64,000 nucleotides of DNA, from NCBI RefSeq assembly GCF_013409785.1, contig NZ_JACCBV010000001.1:1302001-1366000 (forward strand), given 5' to 3'. A program made the translations under genes and the position numbers. The notes below the pieces were generated by a model. The model ran no database searches and was not told the origin of the DNA. It saw only the letters and a list, made by a program, of their open reading frames with translations. Shown here piece after piece: positions 27,692 through 36,062 of the stretch (its first letter is position 1; each line of letters opens with the position of its first letter). The DNA is from Microbacterium immunditiarum. GTDB lineage: Bacteria > Actinomycetota > Actinomycetes > Actinomycetales > Microbacteriaceae.

Positions 27692-29418
27692 TGGGAATCG
27701 TCCTTTCGCGCTGTGATGGTCGGGTTCGGCAACGGTACGCGCCAGATCGCCCGCGTCCCCTCGCCGGGGGATTCGAGCGTGAAGGTCCCGCCGCGCCGCT
27801 GAGCCTTGTGGCTGAGGTTGTCGAGCCCGCTGCGGCGAGGCGTGTCGCCGATGCCGACCCCGTCGTCGTCCACGGTGACGACGACGTCGCCCTGGTCGAC
27901 GGCGAGTTCGATCGAGATCCTGTCGGGATGCGCATGCCGGATCGCATTGCTGAGCAGTTCGCGTGTGACCCCGACCACGTCGTCGAAGAGGTCGCCGATG
28001 ATGAGGTGGTCGACGGGACCGGAGAAGCGGATGCCGGCGGGGCGCCGCATCGAGCCGGACATCTCGGCGACGACGTCGATGATGCGGTGGCGGATCGCGG
28101 TCTCGTCGCGCCGCGACAGCGCGAAGACGACGGTGCGGATCTGCGCGATCGCGTCGTCGAGCTGCTCGACGGACTCGCTGAGGCGCTGCGCCTCTGCACC
28201 GGGCGGGATCGACGCGGCCACGGCCTGCAGGGAGAGACCGGTACCGAACAGCTGCTGGATGACGTGGTCGTGCAGGTCGCGGGCGATGCGGCTCCGATCG
28301 TCGGCGAGCATCGCGCGCTGTGATTCCTCTCGCGCGACGGCCAGCTCGAGTGCAATGCCGGCGCGAGAGACGAAGTCGGCGGCGCTCTCGATCTCGGACT
28401 GCGTCAGGCGGCGTCCGGAGGGCTTCCGCGCGATGCACACGACGCCCCACAACCGTGAGCGCGTGCGCATGGGCGCGACGAGGGCGGGGCCGGTGCCGGT
28501 CTCGTCGCCGATGAGGAGGACGTCGGATGCCGCATCCTGGCTGTGCGCGATGATGCTCGCCTCCGCGACTTCCAGCACCGCGCCCGCGCACACGTCGTCG
28601 ACGTCGACGACGCGGCCGCGAAGCTCGGCTTCGTCGTCTCCGCGCGCGGCGACGATGCGCAGGCGACCGGTGTCCTCGTCCGTCAGCAGCACGGTGACCT
28701 TGTCGACGCCGGGCAGCTCGAAGATGCGGCTCGCGATGAGGTCGAACGCCGTATCCGTGGGCGAGGCCAGCAGCGCGGCCGACAGCCCGGCCGCCGCCCC
28801 CATCCACTTCTCGCGGGTGCGGGCGAGGTCGAGGAGCCGGGCGTTGTCGATCGCGAAGCCCGCCGTCGTCGCGAGCGCGGCCAGGAGCTGCTCGTCCTCG
28901 TCGGTGAAGCCGCCGTCTCGGTGGTTGGTCAGGTAGAGGTTGCCGAAGACCTCGCCCCGCACGCGGATCGGCACCCCGAGGAAGCTGGACATGGCGGGGT
29001 GGTGCGCGGGGAACCCGGCCGAGCGCTCGTCGTGCGAGATGTCCTTGATCCTGATCGGCCGCGGATCGGCGATCAGGGCGCCCAGCAGACCGTGACCAAA
29101 CGGCAGGTGACCGATCTTGGCCGCCTCGTCTTCGTCGAGTCCGGCGAAGACGAACTCCTCGAGGGCGTCGCGCTCGGGCGCGATGACCCCCAGCGCGCCG
29201 TACTCCGCGTCGACGAGAGTGGTCGCGGCTACGACGATGCGACGGAGCACCGTCGAGAGGTCGATCTGTTCGACGACGGACTGCGTGGCCGCGAGGAGGG
29301 CGCGAAGGCGTCCCTGCGTGCTTCGAACCTTCTCCGCCTGTGCGAGCAGGGCCGCGAGGGCATCGTCGAGTTCTTCGCGGGGACCGTCTGCGAAGGCGAG
29401 GCTGTCGTCCGCGGCCAT
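27688..29418 (-). CDS. DosS/DevS-like GAF-GAF histidine kinase
   Basis: The protein has 576 residues, almost the same as mycobacterial DosS (578). Order: coiled segment, GAF-A (about 45-195), GAF-B (about 215-360), HisKA_3 with phospho-His383 in ARDLHDHVIQQLFGTGL, then a HATPase with NAIRHAH and DDDGVGIGD. GAF-A contains GFPAHHPAMSSFLGVPIRV (His139, His140); in DosS/DosT a His in the equivalent stretch ligates a haem that senses O2, NO and CO. Haem binding here is inferred from that match. The ATG at 29418 has GGAAGG upstream. Operon with the response regulator. Confidence 0.92.
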   Translation of the reverse strand: MAADDSLAFADGPREELDDALAALLAQAEKVRSTQGRLRALLAATQSVVEQIDLSTVLRRIVVAATTLVDAEYGALGVIAPERDALEEFVFAGLDEDEAAKIGHLPFGHGLLGALIADPRPIRIKDISHDERSAGFPAHHPAMSSFLGVPIRVRGEVFGNLYLTNHRDGGFTDEDEQLLAALATTAGFAIDNARLLDLARTREKWMGAAAGLSAALLASPTDTAFDLIASRIFELPGVDKVTVLLTDEDTGRLRIVAARGDDEAELRGRVVDVDDVCAGAVLEVAEASIIAHSQDAASDVLLIGDETGTGPALVAPMRTRSRLWGVVCIARKPSGRRLTQSEIESAADFVSRAGIALELAVAREESQRAMLADDRSRIARDLHDHVIQQLFGTGLSLQAVAASIPPGAEAQRLSESVEQLDDAIAQIRTVVFALSRRDETAIRHRIIDVVAEMSGSMRRPAGIRFSGPVDHLIIGDLFDDVVGVTRELLSNAIRHAHPDRISIELAVDQGDVVVTVDDDGVGIGDTPRRSGLDNLSHKAQRRGGTFTLESPGEGTRAIWRVPLPNPTITARKDDSQ

Positions 29419-29488
29419 GGCCGCCTTCCTTTCTTGCGCCGTCTCCAGATTATTCCCGCGGAAGCAGAGGGGCACCAGGTTGACGCGC

Positions 29489-29502
29489 GGGACCAAATGC
29501 CC
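29489..29502. promoter_or_regulatory. DosR-type box upstream of the histidine kinase operon
   Basis: GGGACCAAATGCCC, 70 bp before the kinase ATG at 29418 (minus strand). Suggests autoregulation, as in mycobacteria. Confidence 0.6.
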
Positions 29503-29576
29503 TGACACGGGTGATCCACCGCGGTTCGATGATGAGACGCGATGGCGGCGGCGGATTCCGCAGCAGGCATGGCGAA

Positions 29577-29602
29577 GGGGAGGCGACCTGGGGCGCCTCC
29601 CC
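29577..29602 (-). terminator. Hairpin terminator of the PPOX/TM2 operon
   Basis: GGGGAGGCG (29577-29585) and CGCCTCCCC (29594-29602) form a perfect 9-bp stem with an 8-nt loop just past the PPOX-like gene. Confidence 0.65.
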
Positions 29603-29652
29603 GTTCCTTTGTCTTGGGGCTGTCTTCGGGCGCTTCCGCGCCCGCCCGGCCC

Positions 29653-30219
29653 TCAGCCTGCGAGGTTGTGAGATCCGGTGCCTTCCGGCAGCGGCGGATG
29701 CGACGGGATCTCGACGGGCCGCGTCGCACGCGTGCCCTCGGGGGCGGCATCCGGCACGTCGATGGGAGCCGGCAGATCGATGGCCTCCGTCGGCGTCGGG
29801 TCCACGTGGGGAACCGCCCGCGTGCGGTCGGCGAAGCGGCGCCCCGTGACCGTGCGCGGCGTGATCTTGAGGACGTGCTGCTTGTAGCGAGAGCTGGCCG
29901 TGACGACGTGACGGATGCCGCTCCGCTCGATCTCGAGCTCGTCGGTGACCCGTGCCGCGATGCCTCTCACGACGACACTCCACCAGCCGGACTCGTCGTG
30001 CCCGTCGATCTCGAATGCTGTCTCAGGATCCGCGGCGAGCCGTACGGCTTTGACGTCGGGTGCACTGCGGATGTACACGGCGCCCTCGTGCGCCACGAAG
30101 TTGACGGGGAAGATGTCGGGCCCGACGCCCTCCTCGTGGACAGCCAGGCGGCCGACGCGCGCGCGCTCGAGGAGGGACCAGCATTCAGCGGTGGTCAAGT
30201 GGGCGTTCGGCTCGGTCAT
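29653..30219 (-). CDS. Pyridoxamine 5'-phosphate oxidase-like flavin/F420-binding protein
   Basis: The protein has 188 residues. The split-barrel fold is recognisable from the start: HLTTAECWSLLERARVGRLA, then FPVNFVAHEGAVYIRSA and FEIDGHDESGWWSVVVRG. It belongs to the pyridox_oxidase_2 group that binds FMN or F420 and is common in DosR-type regulons. The C-terminal 50 residues are Pro/Thr-rich and probably disordered. The ATG at 30219 overlaps the TM2 gene stop by 4 nt (ATGA), which decides the start over an upstream ATG at 30249. Confidence 0.85.
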   Translation of the reverse strand: MTEPNAHLTTAECWSLLERARVGRLAVHEEGVGPDIFPVNFVAHEGAVYIRSAPDVKAVRLAADPETAFEIDGHDESGWWSVVVRGIAARVTDELEIERSGIRHVVTASSRYKQHVLKITPRTVTGRRFADRTRAVPHVDPTPTEAIDLPAPIDVPDAAPEGTRATRPVEIPSHPPLPEGTGSHNLAG

Positions 30220-30629
30220 TGTCCCATCCACCATGGCATCATCGGCCACATCTGGTCAGGCACCAGCACGAAGACCCGCGAGATCGCCGTGGTGATCAGC
30301 GACAGGCCGAAGCCGGCCGCGGTGATGATCCACGCGATCATCTTGTGCTCCTCGAAGTCGGGGAGCAGCCGGCCTTCCTTGTCGCGCTGCACGCCCGCGA
30401 GCGTCAGGATCAGGTCGATGAGCCACCAGATCCCGAGGCCGCCGATCGTCAGCAGCTTGAGCACGCCGGTGCCGATCTTTCCGAGGTAGAAGCGGTCGAC
30501 CCCGAGGAAGCCCAGCAGCCACGCGAACATCCACGTGGCGATGAACGACCGCTCGGGTGTCGCGGTTGCTGGCGGGGGCGGAGGGCTGACGTAGCCAGGC
30601 ACTCCCGTCGGGGGTGGGTACGTGGACAT
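30216..30629 (-). CDS. TM2 domain membrane protein
   Basis: The protein has 137 residues. A Pro-rich N-terminus (TYPPPTGVPGYVSPPPPP) is followed by the TM2 pair of helices with the conserved turn GFLGVDRFYLGKIGTGVLKL, and by GIWWLIDLILTLAG. A third helix occupies residues 98-120. GAAGGAGG precedes the ATG at 30629. A DosR-like box lies 53 bp upstream, and the PPOX gene follows in the same operon. Confidence 0.88.
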   Translation of the reverse strand: MSTYPPPTGVPGYVSPPPPPATATPERSFIATWMFAWLLGFLGVDRFYLGKIGTGVLKLLTIGGLGIWWLIDLILTLAGVQRDKEGRLLPDFEEHKMIAWIITAAGFGLSLITTAISRVFVLVPDQMWPMMPWWMGQ

Positions 30630-30681
30630 GTATGCCTCCTTCGGCTCATGTCCAGGGTGTGACGGCGGGGCGGAGCCGGTG

Positions 30682-30695
30682 GGGTCGAAGGTCCC
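30682..30695. promoter_or_regulatory. DosR-type box upstream of the TM2/PPOX operon
   Basis: On the minus strand GGGACCTTCGACCC, 52 bp before the TM2 ATG at 30629. The spacing matches the other three boxes. Confidence 0.6.
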
Positions 30696-30708
30696 GCGCC
30701 CCGGGCGG

Positions 30709-32325
30709 TCAGGCCTCCGCGTCGATCGCGGGTGCCGCGTCGGCGGATGCCGGCTCGCGCTGCCCGCGGCCGAGTGGAATCGTCGTCAGAAGGCCCACCA
30801 CCAGGGCGGCGATGCCCACCCACGCGGCGACCGACACGCCCTGCGTCAGCGCCTCGCGCGCGGCATCCGCGATCGCCGCCGTCATCGGGTTCTCGGCGAG
30901 CTGGGCGATGAGCGCACCCGCCGAGTCCGATACGGCGTCGACGAGGCCGGCGAGGTCCGGGTTCGCGGCGAGCTGGTCGCTCAGGCGCGCCTCGGTGCCC
31001 ACGCGGAGGGTCGTGAACAGGGCGGTGCCGAGGATCGCGATGCCCAGCGCCGACCCGACCTGGCGCGCCGTGGACTGCGTCGAGGATGCCTGCCCGGACT
31101 TGTCGACCGGCACGTCGGCGAGGATCAGCTGGGTCAGCTGCGCCGTCGCGAATCCGACGCCCATTCCGTAGAAGAAGAGCGGCACGCCCGTGACCCAGAG
31201 CGTCGAGTCGGGGCGGATGAGCAGTGCCATGACCGCGAGCGAGACGATCTCGAGCACGAGGCCCAGCCGCACCAGCTGCACGGGGGAGAGGTGCTTCGAC
31301 AGGGAGTGGATCGACCCGCTCGCCAGGAACGAGCCGACCGCGAGCGGCAGGAGGGCGAGGCCGGCCTGGAGCGCGTCCATGCCGAGCACGTACTGGAACC
31401 ACAGCGGCAGCGACAGGATCAGCCCGAACTCGCCGAGTGAGACCGTGAGCGCCGTCACGTTGCCGTTGCTGAAGGTGGGGATGCGGAAGAGGGTCACGTC
31501 GAGCAGGACGGACTTCCCGGATGCCACCCTCGAGCGCTCCCACAGCACGAGCGCGCCGAGCACGACGATCGCGAGCACGAACAGCACGGGGATGATGCTG
31601 AACTCGCCGAGGCTGATCGGCGCAGCATCCGTCGCCATCCACCAGCCGTACGCACGGCCCTCGATGAGTGCGAAGACGAGCATGCCGAAACCGACGACGG
31701 ATGCCGCGGCCCCGAGCCAATCGGTGAAGCGCGCGGTGCCGTGCTGCCGCGACTCCGCGACGCACACGAGCAGCCCGATGACGACGAGGATGCCGAAGGG
31801 CACGTTGATCCAGAACGCCCAGTGCCACGAGAAGGCAGTCGTCAACCAGCCGCCGAGCACGGGACCGACCGCCGCCATCGACCCGATCGTCGAGCCCCAG
31901 ACAGCGAACGCGATGCTGCGCTCGCTGCCGCGGAACGTGGCGTTGAGGAGTGCGAGCGTGGTCGGGAGGATCATCGATCCGCCGACGCCCTGCAGGGCGC
32001 GTGCCGCGATGAGCCAGGTGCCGGTGGGCGCGAACGCGCAGAGGATGCTCGATCCGACGAAGATCACGAGGCCGATGATCAGCAGCCGCCGCCGGCCGAT
32101 GCGGTCGCTCATGGTGCCCCACACCATGAGCAGGGCTGCGAACACGAGCGTGTAGACCTCTTGCACCCATTGCACCTGGGTCGTGGTGAGGTCGAGCGAG
32201 GTGATGATCTCGGGCATCGCGACCGACACGATGGTCGCGTCCATGATGATGAGCGCGACCCCGAGCGAGATCGCTGCGAGGCCGAACCAGCGGAGGCGGT
32301 GGTATCGGTCGACTGCTGAGTTCAC
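30709..32325 (-). CDS. MFS drug exporter, DHA2 (EmrB/QacA, 14-TMS) family
   Basis: The protein has 538 residues with about 14 hydrophobic helices. Motif ALLMVWGTMSDRIGRRRLLI (loop 2-3) and VGGSMILPTTLALLNATF are typical; IIMDATIVSVAMPEI marks the DHA2 family in helix 1. The predicted role is proton-driven efflux of lipophilic cations or antibiotics. GTG at 32325 chosen; no strong ribosome site is visible. It diverges from a TetR gene, with the CCGACA-N3-TGTCGG operator 25 bp upstream of this start, so it is almost certainly repressed by that protein. Confidence 0.9.
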   Translation of the reverse strand: MNSAVDRYHRLRWFGLAAISLGVALIIMDATIVSVAMPEIITSLDLTTTQVQWVQEVYTLVFAALLMVWGTMSDRIGRRRLLIIGLVIFVGSSILCAFAPTGTWLIAARALQGVGGSMILPTTLALLNATFRGSERSIAFAVWGSTIGSMAAVGPVLGGWLTTAFSWHWAFWINVPFGILVVIGLLVCVAESRQHGTARFTDWLGAAASVVGFGMLVFALIEGRAYGWWMATDAAPISLGEFSIIPVLFVLAIVVLGALVLWERSRVASGKSVLLDVTLFRIPTFSNGNVTALTVSLGEFGLILSLPLWFQYVLGMDALQAGLALLPLAVGSFLASGSIHSLSKHLSPVQLVRLGLVLEIVSLAVMALLIRPDSTLWVTGVPLFFYGMGVGFATAQLTQLILADVPVDKSGQASSTQSTARQVGSALGIAILGTALFTTLRVGTEARLSDQLAANPDLAGLVDAVSDSAGALIAQLAENPMTAAIADAAREALTQGVSVAAWVGIAALVVGLLTTIPLGRGQREPASADAAPAIDAEA

Positions 32326-32349
32326 GAGAGGAGAACTTACACCCCTTTT

Positions 32350-32364
32350 CCGACATGGTGTCGG
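32350..32364. promoter_or_regulatory. TetR operator copy 1 (CCGACA-N3-TGTCGG)
   Basis: CCGACATGGTGTCGG between the divergent MFS and TetR genes; a perfect 6-bp inverted repeat with a 3-nt spacer. The same palindrome recurs 670 bp further on. Confidence 0.75.
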
Positions 32365-32373
32365 AATATGCGG

Positions 32374-32379
32374 GATAAT
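32374..32379 (+). promoter_or_regulatory. -10 box, leaderless
   Basis: GATAAT, 6 nt before the ATG at 32386; supports that start over the ATG at 32368. Confidence 0.45.
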
Positions 32380-32385
32380 GGCCGG

Positions 32386-32961
32386 ATGCCGAGGATCTCC
32401 GCTCCCACCGTCGCCGAGCACCGCGCCATGCAGCGCGCCGCGCTCGTGCGCGCGGGGGAGGAGGTGCTGCTCGAGGGCGGGCTCGCGGGAGTCAACCCGC
32501 GCACCGTGAGTGAGCGCGCGGGCATGGCGAGGTCGAGCTTCTACGACTACTTCCCCACGAAGGACGACCTCCTGGTCGCGATCGCGATCGACGCCATCGA
32601 GCGGTGGGACGCCGAGGTCGAGGAGGCGCTCGCGGGAGTCGAGCCGGGACTGCCGCAGTTGCGCGCGTTCGTCGATGCGACGATGGCGATGACTGCCGAG
32701 GGCAAGCACGCGATCGCGGGCGTGCTGCGCGAAGCGGACCTGAGCCCGAGCCGGTTCGAAGACCTCATGACGCTGCACGACGCGCTGCTGCGGCCGGTCC
32801 TTGCCGTGCTGGGAGAGCTCGGGGTGGCGGAGCCGCAGACGGCGGCGGTGCTCGTCGAGGGGGTGCTCGGCGCCGGCATCCGGCTCGTCTCGCACGGGGC
32901 CGACCACGGGGCGGTGGCCGATGACGTGTACCGGATGCTGACGCGGGGGCCGGTCTCGTAG
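32386..32961 (+). CDS. TetR-family repressor of flanking exporters
   Basis: The protein has 191 residues. The HTH is in residues 14-58 (LVRAGEEVLLEGGLAGVNPR, then TVSERAGMARSSFYDYF). A 140-residue ligand domain follows with no family signature that I can name. A -10 box 6 nt before 32386 decides the start. It stands between the MFS gene and the FtsX/ATPase genes, and the same operator sequence occurs on both sides, so it probably controls both export systems. Confidence 0.87.
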   Translation: MPRISAPTVAEHRAMQRAALVRAGEEVLLEGGLAGVNPRTVSERAGMARSSFYDYFPTKDDLLVAIAIDAIERWDAEVEEALAGVEPGLPQLRAFVDATMAMTAEGKHAIAGVLREADLSPSRFEDLMTLHDALLRPVLAVLGELGVAEPQTAAVLVEGVLGAGIRLVSHGADHGAVADDVYRMLTRGPVS

Positions 32962-32997
32962 CATCCGGCTCTCTCGATTTCGCCTTCCCGTGATTTG

Positions 32998-33034
32998 GTG
33001 ACAGACTGTCGGTATCTTTCCGACAGTCTGTCGG
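32998..33034. promoter_or_regulatory. TetR operator copies 2 and 3 before the FtsX-type permease
   Basis: CCGACAGTCTGTCGG (33020-33034) is a perfect copy of the CCGACA-N3-TGTCGG palindrome. GTGACAGACTGTCGG (32998-33012) matches 13 of 15 positions. Their centres are 22 bp apart, two helix turns, ideal for side-by-side dimers. Confidence 0.75.
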
Positions 33035-33060
33035 AGTAATCCAAATCCCCGAAGGTGCTC

Positions 33061-34203
33061 ATGTTCCTTGCCCTGCGTGAGCTGCGGTTCGCCCGCGGCC
33101 GTTTCACTCTGATGGGCATCGTGATCGCGCTGATCTCGGTGCTCGTGGTCATGTTGTCCGGTCTGTCGTCGGGCCTCGTCAACGACGGCGTCTCGGGCTT
33201 GAAGTCGATGCCCGCGACGGCGTTCGCGTTCGACGAGGGCACGATGACCGACAACGCGTTCAGCCGATCGGTTGTCGACGACGAGCAGCTCGCCGTGTGG
33301 CAGGACGCCGAGGGCGTCGCCGCGGCCGAGCCGATGGGCGTGAACATCGTCAACGGCGTGACCGATGACGAGACGCAGATCGACCTGACGCTCTTCGGCG
33401 TCGAGCCTTCTGGCTTCTTGGCTCCGGAGGTGTCTTCGGGCGACGGGCTCGGGGCGGTCGACGGGATCGTCGTGTCGGAGCCGCTGCGCGACGCCGGGAT
33501 CTCGGTCGGCACCGTCATCACGCTCGACCGCATGGACGTCGAGCTGACCGTGGTCGGCTTCACGCAGGGGCAGGCGACGTTCGGGCACGTCGACGTCGCG
33601 TACCTGCCGATCGATACGTGGCGGCTCCTCGCCGCGGGCCAGTCGCAGCCCGGGGCACCGACGCAGGAGCAGGTCGATGCCCTCGACTTCGGGTATTCGA
33701 GTGTGGTCGCGCTTCAGGCGGCCGATGGCACGTCTGTTGATTTCGAGGCGGTCGATGCGGATGCCGGCACCACCACCATGACGCTGACCGAGGCGTTCAA
33801 CGCGTCGCCCGGCTACGAGGCCGAGACGCTGACGCTCAGCATGATCCAGGTCTTCCTCTATGTGATCTGCGCGCTCGTGGTCGGTGCCTTCTTCACGGTG
33901 TGGACGATCCAGCGCACGCACGACATCGCCGTGCTCCGCGCGGTGGGCGCGTCGAGCCGGTACCTCCTGCGCGACAGCCTCGCGCAGGCGGCGATCCTGC
34001 TGGTCGGGTTCACCGCTGTCGGGGTTGCAGCGGGCGTCGGGATGGGCGCGCTGATGCCGGATGCGATGCCGTTCGATCTCGAGTTCGAGCCGATCGCCGT
34101 GGCATCCGTCTTGACCATCGTGCTCGGCCTGATCGGTGCCGCTGTGGCAGTGGTTCGAATCACGCGGGTCGACCCCGCGCGCGCGTTGGGAGGACAGCGA
34201 TGA
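33061..34203 (+). CDS. FtsX-like (MacB-type) ABC permease
   Basis: The protein has 380 residues. One helix near the N-terminus (residues 20-42), a large extracytoplasmic domain of about 230 residues, then three C-terminal helices with RTHDIAVLRAVGASSRYLL, the coupling loop conserved in FtsX/MacB permeases. ATG at 33061 chosen because GAAGG sits 5 nt upstream; a GTG lies 6 nt earlier. Its ATPase partner overlaps by 4 nt. Probably exports or extracts a lipophilic compound; controlled by tandem TetR operators upstream. Confidence 0.87.
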   Translation: MFLALRELRFARGRFTLMGIVIALISVLVVMLSGLSSGLVNDGVSGLKSMPATAFAFDEGTMTDNAFSRSVVDDEQLAVWQDAEGVAAAEPMGVNIVNGVTDDETQIDLTLFGVEPSGFLAPEVSSGDGLGAVDGIVVSEPLRDAGISVGTVITLDRMDVELTVVGFTQGQATFGHVDVAYLPIDTWRLLAAGQSQPGAPTQEQVDALDFGYSSVVALQAADGTSVDFEAVDADAGTTTMTLTEAFNASPGYEAETLTLSMIQVFLYVICALVVGAFFTVWTIQRTHDIAVLRAVGASSRYLLRDSLAQAAILLVGFTAVGVAAGVGMGALMPDAMPFDLEFEPIAVASVLTIVLGLIGAAVAVVRITRVDPARALGGQR

Positions 34204-34892
34204 GCTTTGTGGATGTGGTGCCGGCGCTCGAGGTGACGGATGCCGTGCTGGAGCTCGGCGACGGGGACTCGCGGGTTCGCGCTCTGGACTCGGTCTCGCT
34301 GACCGTGATGCCGGGGGAGTTCGTCGCGATCGTCGGGCCGTCGGGGTCGGGCAAGTCGTCGTTGCTCGCGGTCGCGGGGGCTCTGGGTCAGCCCGATTCG
34401 GGCACGGTTCGGGTGCACGGGACGGATCTCGGTTCGCTCTCGCGGCGCGCTCGCACGCGGTTCCGGTTGCACAACATCGGGTTCGTGTTCCAGTCGGGCA
34501 ACCTGCTGCCGGCTTTGAGTGCGGCCGACCAGCTGCGCCTGGCTGGTCGACTCGCGGGCAATCGACGCGTCGACGCGGAGGCGCTCTTGGCTTCGGTAGA
34601 CATGGCGCACCGGGCCGGGCATCGGCCGTCGGAGCTGTCGGGCGGTGAGCGGCAGCGTGTCGGGATCGCGCGGGCGCTCGTGAACTCGCCGAGCCTGCTG
34701 CTCGTGGACGAGCCGACCGCAGCGCTCGACCGGCGGCGGAGTCACGAGGTCGTGCAGCTGCTCGCGGATCGCGCGCATGCGGCGGGGGTCGCCGTGGTGA
34801 TGGTGACGCACGACCGGGATGTGCTGGAGCACTGTGACCGGGTCGTGGAGATGGTGGATGGACGGCTGGGGGTGCCTGAGCTCGTCGGGTGA
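34200..34892 (+). CDS. ABC transporter ATPase (MacB/LolD type)
   Basis: The protein has 230 residues. Walker A VGPSGSGKSS, Q-loop VFQSGNLLP, signature LSGGERQRVGIARAL and Walker B LLLVDEPTAALD are intact. ATGA overlap with the permease gene. This is the last core gene before the accessory island; the word GGATGCC last occurs in it (about 34241) and not again until 46413. Confidence 0.92.
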   Translation: MSFVDVVPALEVTDAVLELGDGDSRVRALDSVSLTVMPGEFVAIVGPSGSGKSSLLAVAGALGQPDSGTVRVHGTDLGSLSRRARTRFRLHNIGFVFQSGNLLPALSAADQLRLAGRLAGNRRVDAEALLASVDMAHRAGHRPSELSGGERQRVGIARALVNSPSLLLVDEPTAALDRRRSHEVVQLLADRAHAAGVAVVMVTHDRDVLEHCDRVVEMVDGRLGVPELVG

Positions 34893-35018
34893 TCGGGCGA
34901 GCGCGACGTTGCTTGATCGCACCTCAGTGCGGCGTGCAAGCCGCGCTCGGCGCGCGGGCAACGGCAACGCCCGCGAAGTGCCGGGGCGGATGCTTCCCGG
35001 CGGCAGAGCCACAGGCGT

Positions 35019-35195
35019 GTGCTGGCCCTTCTTCATCCGGAGTTCGTGGAGATTGGTCGCTTGGGGAAACGATGGTCGCGCGACGAGATCGTCGCGGCGT
35101 TGTCCAGCGAAAGTCGGCACTCATCCATCTGGTCGTCGGGTGGCGGGGGGCTGCCGATCCTCTTCCACCACGGGACATTCGTGGCCAAACGATAG
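35019..35195 (+). pseudogene. Decayed DUF4440 (NTF2-like) fragment
   Basis: In one forward frame the DNA reads VLALLHPEFVEIGRLGKRWS then RDEIVAALSSES before losing resemblance and stopping at 35195. This matches the N-terminal part of small DUF4440/SnoaL-like proteins, where a His-Pro-Asp/Glu-Phe motif is followed by a G-(K/R)-x-W/Y turn. No good start codon or ribosome site and no C-terminal half are visible. It therefore looks like a remnant left at the edge of the island. The rest of 34893-35316 shows no gene that I can support. Confidence 0.4.
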
Positions 35196-35316
35196 CCCGT
35201 CTTCGGTGATGCGCGGACGATCCGCTTGCCTGCGTCGCGCGTAGGAGGGAGCTTCTTGGGCATCTGGCTCGATGGAAGCCTCATGTGCTTGAGATCGATG
35301 CGGCGGCGGGCGAAAG

Positions 35317-35340
35317 GTCTATATACTGCTCTATACAGAC
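35317..35340. promoter_or_regulatory. Promoter and imperfect palindromic operator of vapBC
   Basis: GTCTATATACTGCTCTATAC followed by AGAC is an imperfect 24-bp palindrome (GTCT...AGAC, TATA...TATA) and contains TATACT as a -10 box. It lies just upstream of the antitoxin gene, as expected for conditional autorepression. It is the most AT-rich spot in the neighbourhood. Confidence 0.55.
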
Positions 35341-35353
35341 CGGAGGAGGAGTC

Positions 35354-35575
35354 ATGACCGTCACGTCAATCGACATCGACCCGAACGAGCTGCGCCAAGC
35401 GAAGGAGCTCGCGGGCACGACCTCCAATCGCGAAACGGTGGATCTCGCCCTGCGCACTCTCATCGCCGTCCGTCGCCAGCCGGCAGCCGTCGAGCGGATC
35501 ATCGCACGTACGTTCGAGCCCGACCAGATCGACGCGCCGACGATCCCGCCGGCGACGGCGATTGACGGCCAGTGA
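35354..35575 (+). CDS. VapB-type antitoxin
   Basis: The protein has 73 residues. A ribbon-helix-helix-like N-terminus (TVTSIDIDPNELRQAKELAG, then TTSNRETVDLALRTLI) would bind DNA, and a Pro/Ile-rich C-terminus would wrap the toxin. GGAGGAGGA precedes the ATG. The stop overlaps the toxin GTG by 4 nt. It matches the actinobacterial VapB family (DUF2191). Confidence 0.87.
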   Translation: MTVTSIDIDPNELRQAKELAGTTSNRETVDLALRTLIAVRRQPAAVERIIARTFEPDQIDAPTIPPATAIDGQ

Positions 35576-35976
35576 CGACCTACCTCGTCGACAACAGCAT
35601 CTGGCAGAAGGCCTCGACGAGCGAAGCGATTGCGACACGGCTCCGGGAGCTCTCGCCCACTCACCTGATCATCACCTGCCCGCCGCAAGTTCTCGAGTAC
35701 TGCCATTCGGCCCGGAGCCCGCAGGAGTACCAAGAACTCCGCGCGGACATGGAGCAGCTACTGCCCGCATGGGAACACCCCGACGAGCAGCAAGCCCTGG
35801 ACGTCCAACAGGCATTATGGGACACCGGGCTCAGGCGCGCGGCAGCGGCGTTCGATTGCCTGATTGCGGCGTACGCGGTCGTCAACGACGCTGTCATCCT
35901 GAACTCCGACCACGACTTTGGGTTCATCGAGATCGCCACGCGGGGCGCGGTCCGGCAGGAGTACGTGGCACCCTAG
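35572..35976 (+). CDS. VapC-type PIN-domain toxin ribonuclease
   Basis: The protein has 134 residues. PIN acidic residues are present: Asp7 (YLVDNSIW), Glu42 (VLEYCH), Asp95 (AAFDCLIAAYA) and Asp113/Asp115 (NSDHDF). VapC toxins cut tRNA or rRNA when free of VapB. GTG start is coupled to the antitoxin. It contains a TTA leucine codon (35815-35817), unusual in this genome, consistent with acquisition by transfer. Confidence 0.9.
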   Translation: MTTYLVDNSIWQKASTSEAIATRLRELSPTHLIITCPPQVLEYCHSARSPQEYQELRADMEQLLPAWEHPDEQQALDVQQALWDTGLRRAAAAFDCLIAAYAVVNDAVILNSDHDFGFIEIATRGAVRQEYVAP

Positions 35977-36062
35977 CGGGCCTCCGACCCGATCAATAGA
36001 CCTGCTGCGGATGGACCGGGCCGCGGCTGGCAGCTGTGGCGGGTAGCCGCAACGACGCGGGT

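Noticed and set aside
30709..33921. Very long open frame of 1070 codons on the minus strand
   Set aside because: Only 30709-32325 reads as an MFS protein; the upstream extension is Arg/Asp/His-rich antisense of the TetR and FtsX genes.
35033..35284. 83-residue minus-strand open frame in the island's left edge
   Set aside because: No ribosome site, no family and low-complexity composition; it is antisense to the DUF4440 remnant.
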